Below, piece by piece: positions 45,144 to 54,533 of a DNA stretch of 64,000 nucleotides; the first letter of the stretch is position 1, and each line of letters starts with the position of its first letter. The stretch is from positions 48,516 through 112,515 of the forward strand of contig NZ_JADEXG010000008.1 in assembly GCF_015207255.1 (NCBI RefSeq), written 5' to 3'. The notes beneath the pieces were generated by a model, which saw only the letters and a program-made list of their open reading frames with translations, was not told the DNA's origin and ran no database searches. Made by a program: the position numbers and the translations under genes. This DNA is from Vasconcelosia minhoensis LEGE 07310. GTDB lineage: Bacteria; Cyanobacteriota; Cyanobacteriia; Phormidesmidales; Phormidesmidaceae.

Positions 45144-45566
45144 ATGACCCTGCGACCGTTCCACCTGGCTTTCCCCGTTCGCGACTTACCAACGACAGAG
45201 CAATTCTACGGTACGGTGATGGGCTGTCGGCTGGGTCGCCGCACCGACACCTGGATCGACTTTGACCTGTTTGGCCATCAGATTACGGCCCACCTTAGCC
45301 CGGAGACCTGCCAGCCGGTGGAGACTAACGCCGTCGATGGCCACGGTGTCCCCGTGCGGCACTGCGGCGTAATTTTGACCATGAGCGACTGGCAGCAGCT
45401 GGCAGACCGGCTGGTCGCGCATCAAACCCAATTCGTGATCGAGCCCTACGTTCGCTTTAAGGGAGAACCCGGCGAGCAGGCCACCATGTTTTTCTTTGAC
45501 CCTAGCGGCAATGCGCTTGAGTTCAAGGCGTTTCAAGACGACAAGTCCATTTTTGCGACAGAATAA
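45144..45566 (+). CDS. VOC-family (glyoxalase fold) protein
   Basis: The 140-residue protein has two beta-alpha-beta-beta-beta modules of the vicinal oxygen chelate fold: PFHLAFPVRDLPTTEQFYGTV-like start (LAFPVRDLPTTEQFY), DFDLFGHQITAHL, and EPGEQATMFFFDPSGNALEFK. Histidine and glutamate positions would chelate a divalent metal. The substrate is unknown. The HAD gene begins directly after its stop (TAAATG), so the two are co-translated. Confidence 0.88.
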   Translation: MTLRPFHLAFPVRDLPTTEQFYGTVMGCRLGRRTDTWIDFDLFGHQITAHLSPETCQPVETNAVDGHGVPVRHCGVILTMSDWQQLADRLVAHQTQFVIEPYVRFKGEPGEQATMFFFDPSGNALEFKAFQDDKSIFATE

Positions 45567-46361
45567 ATGACGCCAGTAGCGCTAGCGATTTTTGATATTG
45601 ACGGCGTGGTCCGCGACGTGGGGGGGTCCTATCGACGCGCGATCGCGGATACCGTTGAGTACTTTACCCTGGGGTCCTGGCGTCCTTCCCTGGCCGATAT
45701 CGACCAGCTGAAGGCAGAAGGCACCTGGAATAACGACTGGAAAGCCTCCCAAGAGCTTATCTACCGGTATGCCAATCGCTACGGTCAGCCAATTGACCCC
45801 AATCTGAGCTACGAGCAGATTGTTGACTTCTTTCAAAAACGCTATCGCGGTCCCGACCCCGACGATCCGGCCCAGTGGACGGGCTACATCACTCAGGAAC
45901 CGCTGCTGCTTAGCTCGGCCTATTTGCAAAGCCTCAGCCAGAGCGGTATGCCCTGGGGCTTCTTTAGCGGGGCCACCCGAGGTTCGGCGGAGTACGTGCT
46001 GAAAAATCGGCTGGGACTGACTGACCCGGTTTTAGTAGCGATGGAAGATGCGCCCAGCAAACCCGACCCGACCGGGCTGATCAGCACCGTGCGGCAGATC
46101 GAGCAGCGCCATCCCGAGGCCCTGGGGCAGCCGGTGATCTACGCGGGCGATACGGTGGGCGACTTACAAACCGTCGCCGCCGCCGCCGTCAAATTTCCGT
46201 CCCGCCAGTGGATCGGCGTCGGCATTTTGCCGCCCCACGCCCAGGCCGATGCTGACTATCAGGCTGCCTATGCCCAGAAGCTGAGGGATGCCGGTGCGGC
46301 GATAGTGATTCCGCAGGTGCAGGACTTGACTCCCGAACGAATCAGGTCACTGCTGGGCTGA
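45567..46361 (+). CDS. HAD-superfamily hydrolase (TIGR01548-like)
   Basis: The 264-residue protein begins LAIFDIDGVVRDVGGSYRRA, the DxD nucleophile motif of HAD phosphatases. GFFSGATRGSAEYVL is motif II and VIYAGDTVGDLQTVAAA motif IV, with the lysine of PSKPDPTGL as motif III. The pattern DIDGVVRDVGGSYR and KAEGTWNNDWKASQEL is characteristic of the TIGR01548 family, frequent in cyanobacteria and not assigned to a substrate. Its ATG immediately follows the VOC stop. Confidence 0.9.
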   Translation: MTPVALAIFDIDGVVRDVGGSYRRAIADTVEYFTLGSWRPSLADIDQLKAEGTWNNDWKASQELIYRYANRYGQPIDPNLSYEQIVDFFQKRYRGPDPDDPAQWTGYITQEPLLLSSAYLQSLSQSGMPWGFFSGATRGSAEYVLKNRLGLTDPVLVAMEDAPSKPDPTGLISTVRQIEQRHPEALGQPVIYAGDTVGDLQTVAAAAVKFPSRQWIGVGILPPHAQADADYQAAYAQKLRDAGAAIVIPQVQDLTPERIRSLLG

Positions 46362-46449
46362 AGCGACTACAGGCGAGGGCGGGTGCGGCTAAGGCAGGCG
46401 GTCCAGAGGTGCTCTAAAAAAGTCGGGGCTGTGGTTGCGAGCGCTGCCC

Positions 46450-47010
46450 TTATAGTTTCAGTAGCCCAAACAAATCCTCTACCCGATACTCCATAGCCAT
46501 GAACATCGGCAGCGGCAAAACCGCCTCCGGCTCATCCACAATCTCCACCTCCTGCCCTGCTCGATACACAAACACGGCCCGATCCTCCGGGTCCATCAGC
46601 CATCCCATCTCTGCCCCATTCCTCAGACAGCGGAGAATATTCTTCGTCACCCGCGTTGGACGCTGCCCTGGCGAGAGAATCTCGATCGTCCAGTCTGGCG
46701 CCAGGGGAAATACGTTAGCAATTTCGCCATCGCTATCGGTCGGAATCCGCGACCAGATAAACACAGCGATATCAGGAACAATCGATATCCCATCAAAGGT
46801 GCAGCGCAGCTCAGGAAAAGCGCAGGCTACTTTTTCTGGCCTAACAACCGAATTGATGACGGTTGCAAAGTCCAACTGCAGTCTGCTGTGCTTTCCCTGA
46901 GGCATCGGTTTCTGAATAATTCGACCATCTACATATTCGCTAGCTGGCTCCGTCTCTGGCAGGCTCAGAAAAGTCTCTAGCGGTACCGGCCTTACAGGTG
47001 TTTGAACCAT
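46450..47010 (-). CDS. Uma2 family PD-(D/E)XK protein
   Basis: The 186-residue protein belongs to Uma2: LETFLSLPETEPASEYVDG, IVPDIAVFIW with the Pro-Asp of the nuclease core, WTIEILSPGQRPTRVTKNIL with the catalytic Glu and a later Lys, and MGWLMDPEDRAVFVY. Unlike the copy at 37601-38191, the Pro-Asp is intact. The sequences are otherwise dissimilar, so they are not recent duplicates. Function is unknown. No partner gene is evident. Confidence 0.9.
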   Translation of the reverse strand: MVQTPVRPVPLETFLSLPETEPASEYVDGRIIQKPMPQGKHSRLQLDFATVINSVVRPEKVACAFPELRCTFDGISIVPDIAVFIWSRIPTDSDGEIANVFPLAPDWTIEILSPGQRPTRVTKNILRCLRNGAEMGWLMDPEDRAVFVYRAGQEVEIVDEPEAVLPLPMFMAMEYRVEDLFGLLKL

Positions 47011-47378
47011 ATTTCACCTCTCGTTTTGGGAATTTTTGCCGCACCGCCTCCAGAAGCGGGACTGGCCTAGTGCTTAGTTGCTTGGTTAGCTATGTCACCG
47101 CCAATAACATGAACGTCCACCCAATCTGCTCCGATAGTCTGCCCTGTGGATCTATCATACTGGGTTCTCTCACGGCACTATCCGGTTCAGCAGCTCATCC
47201 CGGTACGCTATGGCCGGTTGCCCATAGAGGTTCGCTAGAGCCTGAATCAAAAGTATGGGTCATTTTTCGATTTGTCCTTATCATCTTCAGCGTGCGTCAT
47301 TACATACTGGATGTAAATCCGCTGAGAAGCCTACGCTATGACAACAACTAGCCGATAACGATTGCCCTTGCAGCGCAC
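47011..47378. other. Intergenic region without recognised gene
   Basis: This 368-base stretch lies between the Uma2 gene start and the hydroxylase gene stop. An open frame of 117 codons exists on the plus strand (46998-47351), but its translation has no recognisable domain and unusual composition. No repeat or RNA gene was identified. It should contain the Uma2 promoter. Confidence 0.4.
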
Positions 47379-48137
47379 TCACGGCTGGGCTGATCTGTCG
47401 GCGCTTGGGAGAGCGTTCTCGGTTCCTAGCAGCCTGTCCCAAAAGGTAAAGTAGAGGCCGTAATGTACCGTATAGCGGCGGTGGTGCAGCAGATGGTGGG
47501 AAGGCCCAATCAGCCATTTGCCCAGCCACTGGCCGAACGCCGTCTGCGAGAACACTCGAAAGCCCAGGTGATGAACCACCGCGCCCGCCGTCATGGTCAG
47601 CGCCACCGCCGCCAGGACTGAAAAGTGTAGCGGCATCAGAAAGACCAGGCCAACCAAAAATAGCCCTTGCAGTAGCGCCTCTGGCGGGTCAAAGGCAAAC
47701 GCCGTCCAGGGCGTGGGAACTGTGGACTGGTGATGCCCGCGATGCATCCATTTGAATAGCTTGGGCCGGTGAATTAGGCGGTGGGTAAAGTAAAAGTAGG
47801 TATCCTGAAGCAGCAGCGCTGTGACAAAACTGGTTCCCAGGTAAACCAGCCCGTGGCGGTAGGCATCGGTATACAGCCGAGTCGTGCCCTGGCGATAGGC
47901 CAGAAGCATCGCCGCTGCACAGAACGCAAAGATTACCGCCGACAGCACCGAAAGCCGAATATCGCTGCTCATAGCCGGACTCAGCGGCAGCTTCAGCCGC
48001 CAGCCGCGCGGCCCGCCGGCCGTGGCAAACCGCTGCATAAACAGCCAGTGGGTGCCCTCGGCGACGGCAAAATACTGGGCGAGGATAATGGTCAGGAAGA
48101 CCAGAGCATAAAAGATTAAGGTTTCTAAAATTGGCAA
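47379..48137 (-). CDS. Fatty acid hydroxylase/sterol desaturase superfamily protein
   Basis: The 252-residue membrane protein has four helices and the three histidine boxes of the di-iron hydroxylases: HRLIH, KWMHRGHHQS and, near the C-terminus, SHHLLHHRRY, with a further VVHHLGF. Members hydroxylate or desaturate lipids, sterols or carotenoids using oxygen. The substrate here is unknown. The start shown is a TTG with GAAAG just upstream; no better start lies before the first helix. It is divergent from the P450 gene. Confidence 0.88.
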   Translation of the reverse strand: MPILETLIFYALVFLTIILAQYFAVAEGTHWLFMQRFATAGGPRGWRLKLPLSPAMSSDIRLSVLSAVIFAFCAAAMLLAYRQGTTRLYTDAYRHGLVYLGTSFVTALLLQDTYFYFTHRLIHRPKLFKWMHRGHHQSTVPTPWTAFAFDPPEALLQGLFLVGLVFLMPLHFSVLAAVALTMTAGAVVHHLGFRVFSQTAFGQWLGKWLIGPSHHLLHHRRYTVHYGLYFTFWDRLLGTENALPSADRSAQP

Positions 48138-48213
48138 TTCTTTCAGTTAACCACGGCTAAATCTCTATCAAATTCCTATCATGGGGCCAGAGCCCATCGC
48201 CAGCCCTGTTTAA

Positions 48214-49551
48214 ATGACTTTACCCCCCCGTCCTAAAACGCCGCAGACGATTCGCATGGTGAACGCCCTGTTTCGCCCGGCGGAAACGCTGGAGAGCTAC
48301 CAGCGGCGCTATGGCGACCTGGTCACTCTGGGCGCACCGGGCAATCGACCGCTGGTGCTGTGCAGCCATCCCGACCATATCCAGACGATTTTTAGCCGTC
48401 CTCAAGATTTTGACTCAGGCGCGAGTAATCGCATGCTCAGCATTCTGGTCGGTGACCATTCGCTACTGCTGATGGACGGCGATCGCCACCGGCGGCAGCG
48501 GCAGCTGCTAATGCCGCCCTTCCACGGCGAACGGATGCGGGCTTACGGTCAGCTGATTGGCCAGATTACCAAGCAGGTGATAGAGCAGTGGCCATGCGAT
48601 CGCGCTTTCCCAATCCGCAGCTCCACCCAGTCGATTACCCTCCAGGTGATTTTGCAAGCCGTCTTTGGCGTGGCCGACAGCGAGCGCTATGAGCAGCTCC
48701 AGCAGCTGCTTTCGGCGCTGCTAGAGAGCACGAGCGACCCCGTCAGCGCGGGCGTATTTTTCTTTCCGATGCTGCGAAAGGACTGGGGAGCCTGGAGTCC
48801 CTGGGGCCGATTTCTGCGGCTGAAGCGGCAGGTCAAGCGGCTAATCTATGCCGAAATTCAAGAGCGGCGTGAGTCTGACCGCGGTGGCGACGACATTCTT
48901 TCGCTGCTGATTTCGGCCCGCGATGCCGAAGGACAGCCGATGACGGACCCGGAGCTGCACGATGAGCTGATGACGCTGCTGGTGGCCGGTCATGAAACCA
49001 CGGCTTCGGCCCTGGCCTGGGCGCTGTACTGGACGGCGGCGCTGCCCGCGGTGCAGCAGCGGCTCCAGCAGGAGCTGCGCGACCGGCCCAACCCGGACGA
49101 GCTGAGCGGTCTGAGCCAGCTGCCCTACCTGAACGCGGTCTGTAAGGAAACCCTGCGAATTTACCCGATTGCCATGTTCGCTTTTGCCCGGATTGCCAAG
49201 GTGCCTTTGCAGCTCGGCGACTACCCAATCGACCCCGGCACCTGGCTGGCCCCCTGCATTTACCAAACCCATCAGCGGCCCGACCTCTACCCCAACCCCA
49301 AACAGTTCCGCCCCGAGCGCTTTCTCGAAAGGCAGTTCTCTCCCTACGAATATATTCCCTTTGGCGGCAGCGATCGCGTCTGCATTGGCCTAGCTTTCGC
49401 CCAATACGAAATGAAGCTGGCGCTGGCGACGATCCTTTCCCGCTTTCATCTGACCCCGGCCCAAAAGCCGCCCGTCCGCCCCGTCCGCCGCGGCCTCACC
49501 CTGGCCCCGCCGAAAAACCTGAAGCTGATTGCGACGCCACTCCCCGGCTAG
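48214..49551 (+). CDS. Cytochrome P450 (CYP110-like)
   Basis: The 445-residue protein shows the I-helix oxygen-activation motif LLVAGHETTASALAW, the K-helix CKETLRIYP, and the FRPERF meander. The haem-ligand region is IPFGGSDRVCIGLAFAQYE, in which a serine replaces the usually invariant glycine of FxxGxRxCxG, while Cys, Arg and the last Gly are kept. Similar cyanobacterial P450s hydroxylate fatty acids or terpenes. No ferredoxin gene is adjacent. The hydroxylase gene is transcribed divergently. Confidence 0.9.
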   Translation: MTLPPRPKTPQTIRMVNALFRPAETLESYQRRYGDLVTLGAPGNRPLVLCSHPDHIQTIFSRPQDFDSGASNRMLSILVGDHSLLLMDGDRHRRQRQLLMPPFHGERMRAYGQLIGQITKQVIEQWPCDRAFPIRSSTQSITLQVILQAVFGVADSERYEQLQQLLSALLESTSDPVSAGVFFFPMLRKDWGAWSPWGRFLRLKRQVKRLIYAEIQERRESDRGGDDILSLLISARDAEGQPMTDPELHDELMTLLVAGHETTASALAWALYWTAALPAVQQRLQQELRDRPNPDELSGLSQLPYLNAVCKETLRIYPIAMFAFARIAKVPLQLGDYPIDPGTWLAPCIYQTHQRPDLYPNPKQFRPERFLERQFSPYEYIPFGGSDRVCIGLAFAQYEMKLALATILSRFHLTPAQKPPVRPVRRGLTLAPPKNLKLIATPLPG

Positions 49552-49643
49552 GCCAACCGCCTGATCGGGTTCCAGCTAGAATTGAGGGTAGGCGGGGCCC
49601 GTAAATTTGCAGGGTTCGTCTGGTTGATGTAGGCGCGATCGCA

Positions 49644-51005
49644 ATGACTTCCGATAGTTCCCATCCTTCTGCCCCCTACGACGTGGTCATTGTCGGCGCG
49701 GGCATCTGCGGCACAGCGCTGCTGTACAGCCTGAGCCGCTACACCAATGTGCAAAAAATTGCCCTGCTAGAAAAATACGAAGCGCCCGCCCTGGTGAACT
49801 CCCACGTCACCGGCAACAGTCAGACGCTGCACTTTGGCGATATCGAGACCAACTACACGCTGGACAAAGCAAAGAAAGTCAGCCGCGCGGCCAATCTGGT
49901 CAAGCACTATCTGCTTCAGGCCGACCCGCAGCACCAGATTTACACCAAGTATCACAAACTGGTGCTCGCGGTTGGCTCAGAGCAGGTCAGCCATCTGCAA
50001 GAGCGCTACCAAACCTTCAAATCGCTCTTTCCCCAGCTGCGGCTGCTCGACCGAGCTGAAATTGACCGGCTCGAACCGAGCCTGCTGGCGGGGAGAGACT
50101 CTGACGAAGCGGTGACGGCCCTCTTTACCGAAGAGGGCTACACGGTGGACTATCAGCAGCTGGCCGACTCTTTTCTAGAGAAGTCGCTCCAGGATTCTGC
50201 AGCCGAGAAGGAGATTGACGCTAAGTTCGGGGTCAACGTTCGCCAGATTCGGCGCGTCGATGGGCTCTATCAGGTGCAAACGGAGCAGGCGACCTTTGTG
50301 GCGAAGACCGTCGCCGTCATGGCGGGAGCCCACAGCCTGCTGCTGGCTAAGTCCCTGGGCTACGGTCAGGACTATGCCCTGCTCAGCGTCGCGGGCAGCT
50401 TTTACTTTGCCCCGGCCAAGCTGAATGGCAAGGTCTACACCATGCAGATGAAGAAGCTGCCCTTTGCCGCCATCCACGGCGACCCAGAGGTCCACGACGC
50501 CAGCCAGACTCGCTTTGGCCCTACAGCCAAGGTGCTGCCGATGCTAGAGCGCCATCGCTATTCCAGCATTCTGCCCTATTTCAAAACGGCAGGGCTGAGC
50601 CTGGCCGCCTTTCAAAGCTTTTTCAACATTCTGTCGGACTGGGACATTTTAAAATACATCCTGAGAAATTTTATCTACGATATTCCTGTTGTTGGCAAGC
50701 GTCTATTTATCCAGGAAGCGAGAAAGATTGTTCCTTCTCTCAAGCTCAGCGAGCTGTCCTATGCCCGGGGCTACGGTGGCATTCGGCCCCAGATTGTAAA
50801 TCTCAAGACCCGTCAGCTAGAGCTGGGCGAGGCCAAAATCGTTGGAGATGACATTCTGTTCGGCATTACCCCTTCTCCGGGAGCCTCAACCTGTCTTAAG
50901 AATGCCGAAGAGGACACCGCCCGAATTATCTCTTTCTTAGGCGGCGATTACCGCTTTGATCGCGATCGCTTCCTCGCCGATTTAGGATGCGAATCCCTGG
51001 TTTGA
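49644..51005 (+). CDS. Malate:quinone-oxidoreductase-like FAD enzyme
   Basis: The 453-residue protein begins with an FAD-binding motif, YDVVIVGAGICGTALLYSLS, followed by LVNSHVTGNSQTLHFGDIE, which matches malate:quinone oxidoreductases (Mqo). The middle contains LEPSLLAGRDSDEAVTALF and VAVMAGAHSLLLAKSLGYG, and the C-terminus has GITPSPGASTCLKNAEEDT. Mqo oxidises malate and passes electrons to the quinone pool; related proteins act on other hydroxy acids. Start at the ATG 49644, just after a HIP1 octamer. Confidence 0.8.
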   Translation: MTSDSSHPSAPYDVVIVGAGICGTALLYSLSRYTNVQKIALLEKYEAPALVNSHVTGNSQTLHFGDIETNYTLDKAKKVSRAANLVKHYLLQADPQHQIYTKYHKLVLAVGSEQVSHLQERYQTFKSLFPQLRLLDRAEIDRLEPSLLAGRDSDEAVTALFTEEGYTVDYQQLADSFLEKSLQDSAAEKEIDAKFGVNVRQIRRVDGLYQVQTEQATFVAKTVAVMAGAHSLLLAKSLGYGQDYALLSVAGSFYFAPAKLNGKVYTMQMKKLPFAAIHGDPEVHDASQTRFGPTAKVLPMLERHRYSSILPYFKTAGLSLAAFQSFFNILSDWDILKYILRNFIYDIPVVGKRLFIQEARKIVPSLKLSELSYARGYGGIRPQIVNLKTRQLELGEAKIVGDDILFGITPSPGASTCLKNAEEDTARIISFLGGDYRFDRDRFLADLGCESLV

Positions 51006-51114
51006 CCCGCCGAACAGCCCCCAATGTGGAAGCGGAGCGTCTGCTCCCTTTAGCTGCTTCCATTTTATGTCCAACAAAATCACATCTAATAACCACAGCG
51101 TTGCTTCCCCTGGT

Positions 51115-51270
51115 CTAGGTGACTCCCCATCCGCATAATGAGGAAAACCTTAACGCCTTACCTAGCGACAGTTTTTCGCGGGCATAGAGCATCAGCACCA
51201 GTTCTTGAAATAGCTCTACCTCAGAGAGTCCAGAGGCTTGCACAAGTTCGTCTGAGATTATTATTGCCAT
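51115..51270 (-). pseudogene. UPF0175-family antitoxin-like remnant
   Basis: The frame starts AIIISDELVQASGLSEVELF and continues LMLYAREKLSLGKAL, which matches the N-terminal half of UPF0175 proteins. Normal members are about 80-90 residues; here the sequence diverges after LGKAL and stops at residue 51. A short, frameshifted relic is the simplest reading. The gene-free stretch 51006-51375 holds nothing else I can recognise. It lies next to xisI and a broken xisH. Confidence 0.65.
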
Positions 51271-51375
51271 CGCTCAACTAGCCAACGCCATGCACTTTGA
51301 GTATATCGAGTTTAAGCAGGCTTTCGGAGGGTGCATTGCTTCTGAGCAAACGCACCCTACTCCTGCAGCCCGTCC

Positions 51376-51711
51376 CTAAACCGATGCATACTCTGTGTAT
51401 GGCCTGATCTCAGGAGCCTGAAAGCCCAGCACAATCTCCGCTTTGCCCACGCCGCGCTCTATCAGGGCTTGAGCTATTCCTATCTCCGTCATGTTTTGTT
51501 CAATCCAAATCTTTCCGCCTTTGATAGCGAGATGCAAAACGCAACCATGCACTCGCCTGTGGCCATCCCAGCCGACGTTCATCACCTGGTAGTGATCCTG
51601 CTTTTCATCAAAAACGGTGTAGCAATCAATCTCCCCATTAGAAACGGGTATTACCGCATAGTCAGATAGCAAGGTTTGAATGATGTCTCGGTAAGTCTCT
51701 ATGGAAGCCAC
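51376..51711 (-). CDS. xisI: XisI family protein
   Basis: The 111-residue protein matches XisI: YRDIIQTLLSDYAVIPVSNG, QDHYQVMNVGWDGHRRVHG, and KIWIEQNMTEIGIAQALIERGV shown in part (MTEIGIAQALIERGV). XisI was named for a role in controlling excision of the nifD/fdxN-type elements in heterocystous cyanobacteria, but it is widespread without such elements and usually paired with XisH. The start is GTG at 51711, overlapping the end of xisH by 13 bases. With xisH frameshifted, XisI may lack its partner. Confidence 0.88.
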   Translation of the reverse strand: MASIETYRDIIQTLLSDYAVIPVSNGEIDCYTVFDEKQDHYQVMNVGWDGHRRVHGCVLHLAIKGGKIWIEQNMTEIGIAQALIERGVGKAEIVLGFQAPEIRPYTEYASV

Positions 51712-52116
51712 TGCACAATTACCTCTTTAATCGGTTCATAGACAATTTGCTTGATCTGATAGCGCTCTATCGACATCTGAGCGAACTCTCGTCTAAAGAA
51801 AGCTTCGTAGGCAACGACTGGCACGGCTAGATAAAGGGTGCGAGCTGGGTTCACCCACTTCTAAGGCCAGCCGATAATTCAGGAACTGCCCCAGCGCAGC
51901 ATGATAGTCAGTTATCGGAGAATCGCTTAGGAAAGACTTCACTTCGACGGCTATCTTTTCGGTTCCCCGCTCAGCGGCTAGAAGTTGCTCCGCACCCAAG
52001 TCTATCTCGAACTTCGTACCACCCACATCTAAGCGTAGCGGGTCATCGGTAACGCGCCATTGCTCTTTCTCTAGCGCTGCTTTGACCGCGCTATGGAATC
52101 GGTCTTTTGCTGCCAT
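51699..52116 (-). pseudogene. xisH: XisH, frameshifted
   Basis: The first part is normal XisH: AKDRFHSAVKAALEKEQW, FEIDLGAEQLLAAERGTEKI and EVKSFLSDSPITDYHAALGQFLNYRLALEVGEP (quoted in parts). The fold is a PD-(D/E)XK-like nuclease. After LALEVGEP the frame shifts at a run of three C (51847-51849, plus-strand G). The other frame then reads PARTLYLAVPVVAYEAFF and YEPIKEVIVQWLP, exactly the expected XisH C-terminus, ending at 51699. One extra base explains it. Sequencing error remains possible. Confidence 0.85.
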
Positions 52117-52378
52117 CGCTTGTTCCGCCGCCTATTTTCCAAACTGCGATGCTACCATCTCAAAAAGTAGGCTGCCGATTGCTCCAACGAAACTACCAAA
52201 ATGCTTATCAGATGGGGAACATAGTAGCGAACCTACGTTTTTTTGAACTCGTAATGTGATTTTTATTGCACCCCTTATAAGTGACTTTATTTTAGGGTAG
52301 GGTTGACGCCAACGGCATCGGCTGGTTCTAAGCGCTACCGCGTACGCTGCGCGAACGACCCCACGCGAGAAAAACTCC

Positions 52379-52681
52379 GAATTCAGCCTCCACAATACCG
52401 AGTATAACTTCCAAGCCACCCCAGACTCCATCGCCTACAAACGCTACGACCTGCCCACCACCATCGTCGTCTTTTCCTACGACCAGCCCAGAGTCCCTGC
52501 TGCTAGCGAGTTCAAAGTCGAGTTCCCAGACTTTGCGGTGCTGAGCTTCAGCTACCGGGTAATTCAGCTCAACCAGCTATACTGGCCCGACTTCCTCAGC
52601 TAGACCAACCCAGTCGCTACTGCCCTGATGGCCAAGATACAGATTGCCCCGGCAGACTGTCCTAGAGTCGCTGAAGGATAG
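52379..52681 (+). pseudogene. Rpn/DUF4351-type nuclease, decayed fragment
   Basis: The frame from 52379 reads YKRYDLPTTIVVFSYDQPRV, FKVEFPDFAVLSFSYRVIQL and NQLYWPDFLS, then a TAG at 52601-52603, and continues in frame TNPVATALMAKIQIAPAD until a second stop at 52679-52681. This matches the middle of cyanobacterial recombination-promoting-nuclease-like proteins. No start or N-terminal nuclease core was found upstream (52117-52378), which holds no other gene. The in-frame stop and missing ends make it a pseudogene. Confidence 0.8.
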
Positions 52682-52727
52682 GGAGGAAGCGAGACGGATG
52701 TGGTCGGCTAGGTTCGCGACATCAATG

Positions 52728-54485
52728 CTACATTCGCTCCAGGACTTCTATCCCCAAAAGTGACAGGCCGAGCTTGAGGGTACGGGCGGTCAGGTCACAG
52801 AGAATTAGCCGCGAGGTGCGCTGGGGTTCTGCGGCTTGCAGTACGTCGCAGCGATCGTAGAACTGGTTGTACTTTTGGCTGAGTTCAAACAGATACTGGC
52901 AGAGCCGGTTAGGCAGCAGCTCTTGCTCGACGGCCGCCAGGGTTTCATCGAACTGGAGGAGGTGTTTTGCGATCGCAAACTCAGCCTCATCCGCCAATAT
53001 CACCGGCGCATCAGTTCCCAGCTGGGAAAAGTCAATCCCGCCCTTGCGGCTGATGCCCTGCACCCGCACGTAGGCATACAGCATATAGGGAGCCGTATTC
53101 CCCTGTAGGGCCAGCATTTTGTCAAAGCTAAAGATATAGTCGCTAGTCCGATTCTGGCTCAGATCGGCGTACTTGACCGCGCCGATTCCGACCTTTTCGG
53201 CTACCTGCTGAATAAACTCGGGCGTCTCGCTGCGGCCCTCTGCCTGAATTCGCTGTTCCACATCCTGACGCGCCCGCTTCACCGCTTCGTCGAGCAAATC
53301 TCTCAGCCGAACCGTCTCCCCCGAGCGCGTTTTGAACTTTTTACCATCTTCACCTTGAACTAACCCAAAGGGAACATGAACGACCTCTACCGTATCCGGC
53401 AGCCAGCCCGCCCGCCGCGCCACCTGAAAGATCTGCATAAAGTGATTGGCCTGACCTGCATCGGTGACGTAGATAATCCGGTCGGCTTCATCACGCTGAA
53501 TCCGGTAGCGAATCGCAGCTAAATCTGTTGTCGCATAGTTGTAGCCGCCGTTGGATTTTTGAATAATCAGCGGCTGTGGATTACCTTCTTTATTGGTGAA
53601 GCCGGTCAGAAAAACAACTTCAGCGCCCTGGTCGGTTTCCAGGAGTTCTAGCGACTTGAGATCTTTGACCACATCGGGCAGCAGTGGATTATAGAAAGAC
53701 TCTCCTCGCTCGGTAATCTGAATATTCAGCCGGTCATAGATCTTCTGAAACTCTCGCCGAGACTGCTCGCAGAGAATCTGCCAGGCCCGCAGCGCTTCCT
53801 CACCACCCGACTGAAGCTCCACCACCGCCTCTCGGGAAGCAGCCTTGAACGCCTCGTCCTGATCAAACCGCTGCTTAGCTTCCTTATAGAACGCGACCAG
53901 ATCGCCCAGGTCTACTGCCTCAGACGAAGTCAGCGCTTCTGGGCAAACCTGGCGCAGGTGGGTAATCAGCATGCCAAACTGGGTGCCCCAGTCGCCCACA
54001 TGGTTAAGCCGCAGCACGTCATGACCCAAAAACGCCAGCGTCCGGGCCAGGCTATCGCCGATGATGGTAGAGCGCAGATGGCCCACGTGCATTTCTTTGG
54101 CGATGTTGGGGCTGGAAAAATCAACGATCACTTTCTGCGGCTGCTTGACAGCTTCAACGGCAAGGCGATCGCTCTTTTGCATCGTCTTCAGCTGCGCTGT
54201 CAGATAGTCGGTCTTCAGCTTTAGGTTGATGAAGCCCGGCCCGGCAATTTCCGGCGGTTCGCAGAGGCCGCTAACGTCCAAATGCTCAACGATCTGAACC
54301 GCAATCTCCCGCGGCTTCTGCCTTAGCGGTTTGGCTAGAGACATCGCCACGTTGGCCTGATAGTCGCCAAACTTAGGATTTTGAGTCGGCACCAAAATCG
54401 GGTCAGTCTGGGCTAACTCAGAACCAAAAGCAGCGATTAAAGCAGCTTGTAGGCGGGAGGTGAGGTCTATCAGGGTCGATTTCAT
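52728..54485 (-). CDS. argS: Arginyl-tRNA synthetase
   Basis: This class I synthetase charges tRNA-Arg. The 585-residue protein has [20 protein letters not shown], in which HVGH is the HIGH motif, then [16 protein letters not shown], and [20 protein letters not shown] in the place of KMSKS. The C-terminal DALR domain includes YAYVRVQGI and the anticodon-binding [18 protein letters not shown]. Length and motifs are standard. It stands alone between the relic region and mug. Confidence 0.97.
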   Translation of the reverse strand: MKSTLIDLTSRLQAALIAAFGSELAQTDPILVPTQNPKFGDYQANVAMSLAKPLRQKPREIAVQIVEHLDVSGLCEPPEIAGPGFINLKLKTDYLTAQLKTMQKSDRLAVEAVKQPQKVIVDFSSPNIAKEMHVGHLRSTIIGDSLARTLAFLGHDVLRLNHVGDWGTQFGMLITHLRQVCPEALTSSEAVDLGDLVAFYKEAKQRFDQDEAFKAASREAVVELQSGGEEALRAWQILCEQSRREFQKIYDRLNIQITERGESFYNPLLPDVVKDLKSLELLETDQGAEVVFLTGFTNKEGNPQPLIIQKSNGGYNYATTDLAAIRYRIQRDEADRIIYVTDAGQANHFMQIFQVARRAGWLPDTVEVVHVPFGLVQGEDGKKFKTRSGETVRLRDLLDEAVKRARQDVEQRIQAEGRSETPEFIQQVAEKVGIGAVKYADLSQNRTSDYIFSFDKMLALQGNTAPYMLYAYVRVQGISRKGGIDFSQLGTDAPVILADEAEFAIAKHLLQFDETLAAVEQELLPNRLCQYLFELSQKYNQFYDRCDVLQAAEPQRTSRLILCDLTARTLKLGLSLLGIEVLERM

Positions 54486-54533
54486 CGGGTTTTTCTGGCG
54501 ATGCTAGCGGGCTGTCCGGTTGAGTCTTACCCC

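Noticed and set aside
46998..47351. 117-codon open frame on the plus strand
   Set aside because: No recognisable domain, composition unlike neighbours, and it overlaps the Uma2 start region.
51376..52116. XisH/XisI as proof of a nitrogen-fixation excision element
   Set aside because: These families are widespread outside such elements, no nif gene or site-specific recombinase (XisA/XisF) is present, and xisH is broken.
52132..52431. 99-codon minus-strand open frame upstream of xisH
   Set aside because: It runs antisense into the Rpn-type relic and has no recognisable similarity or start context.
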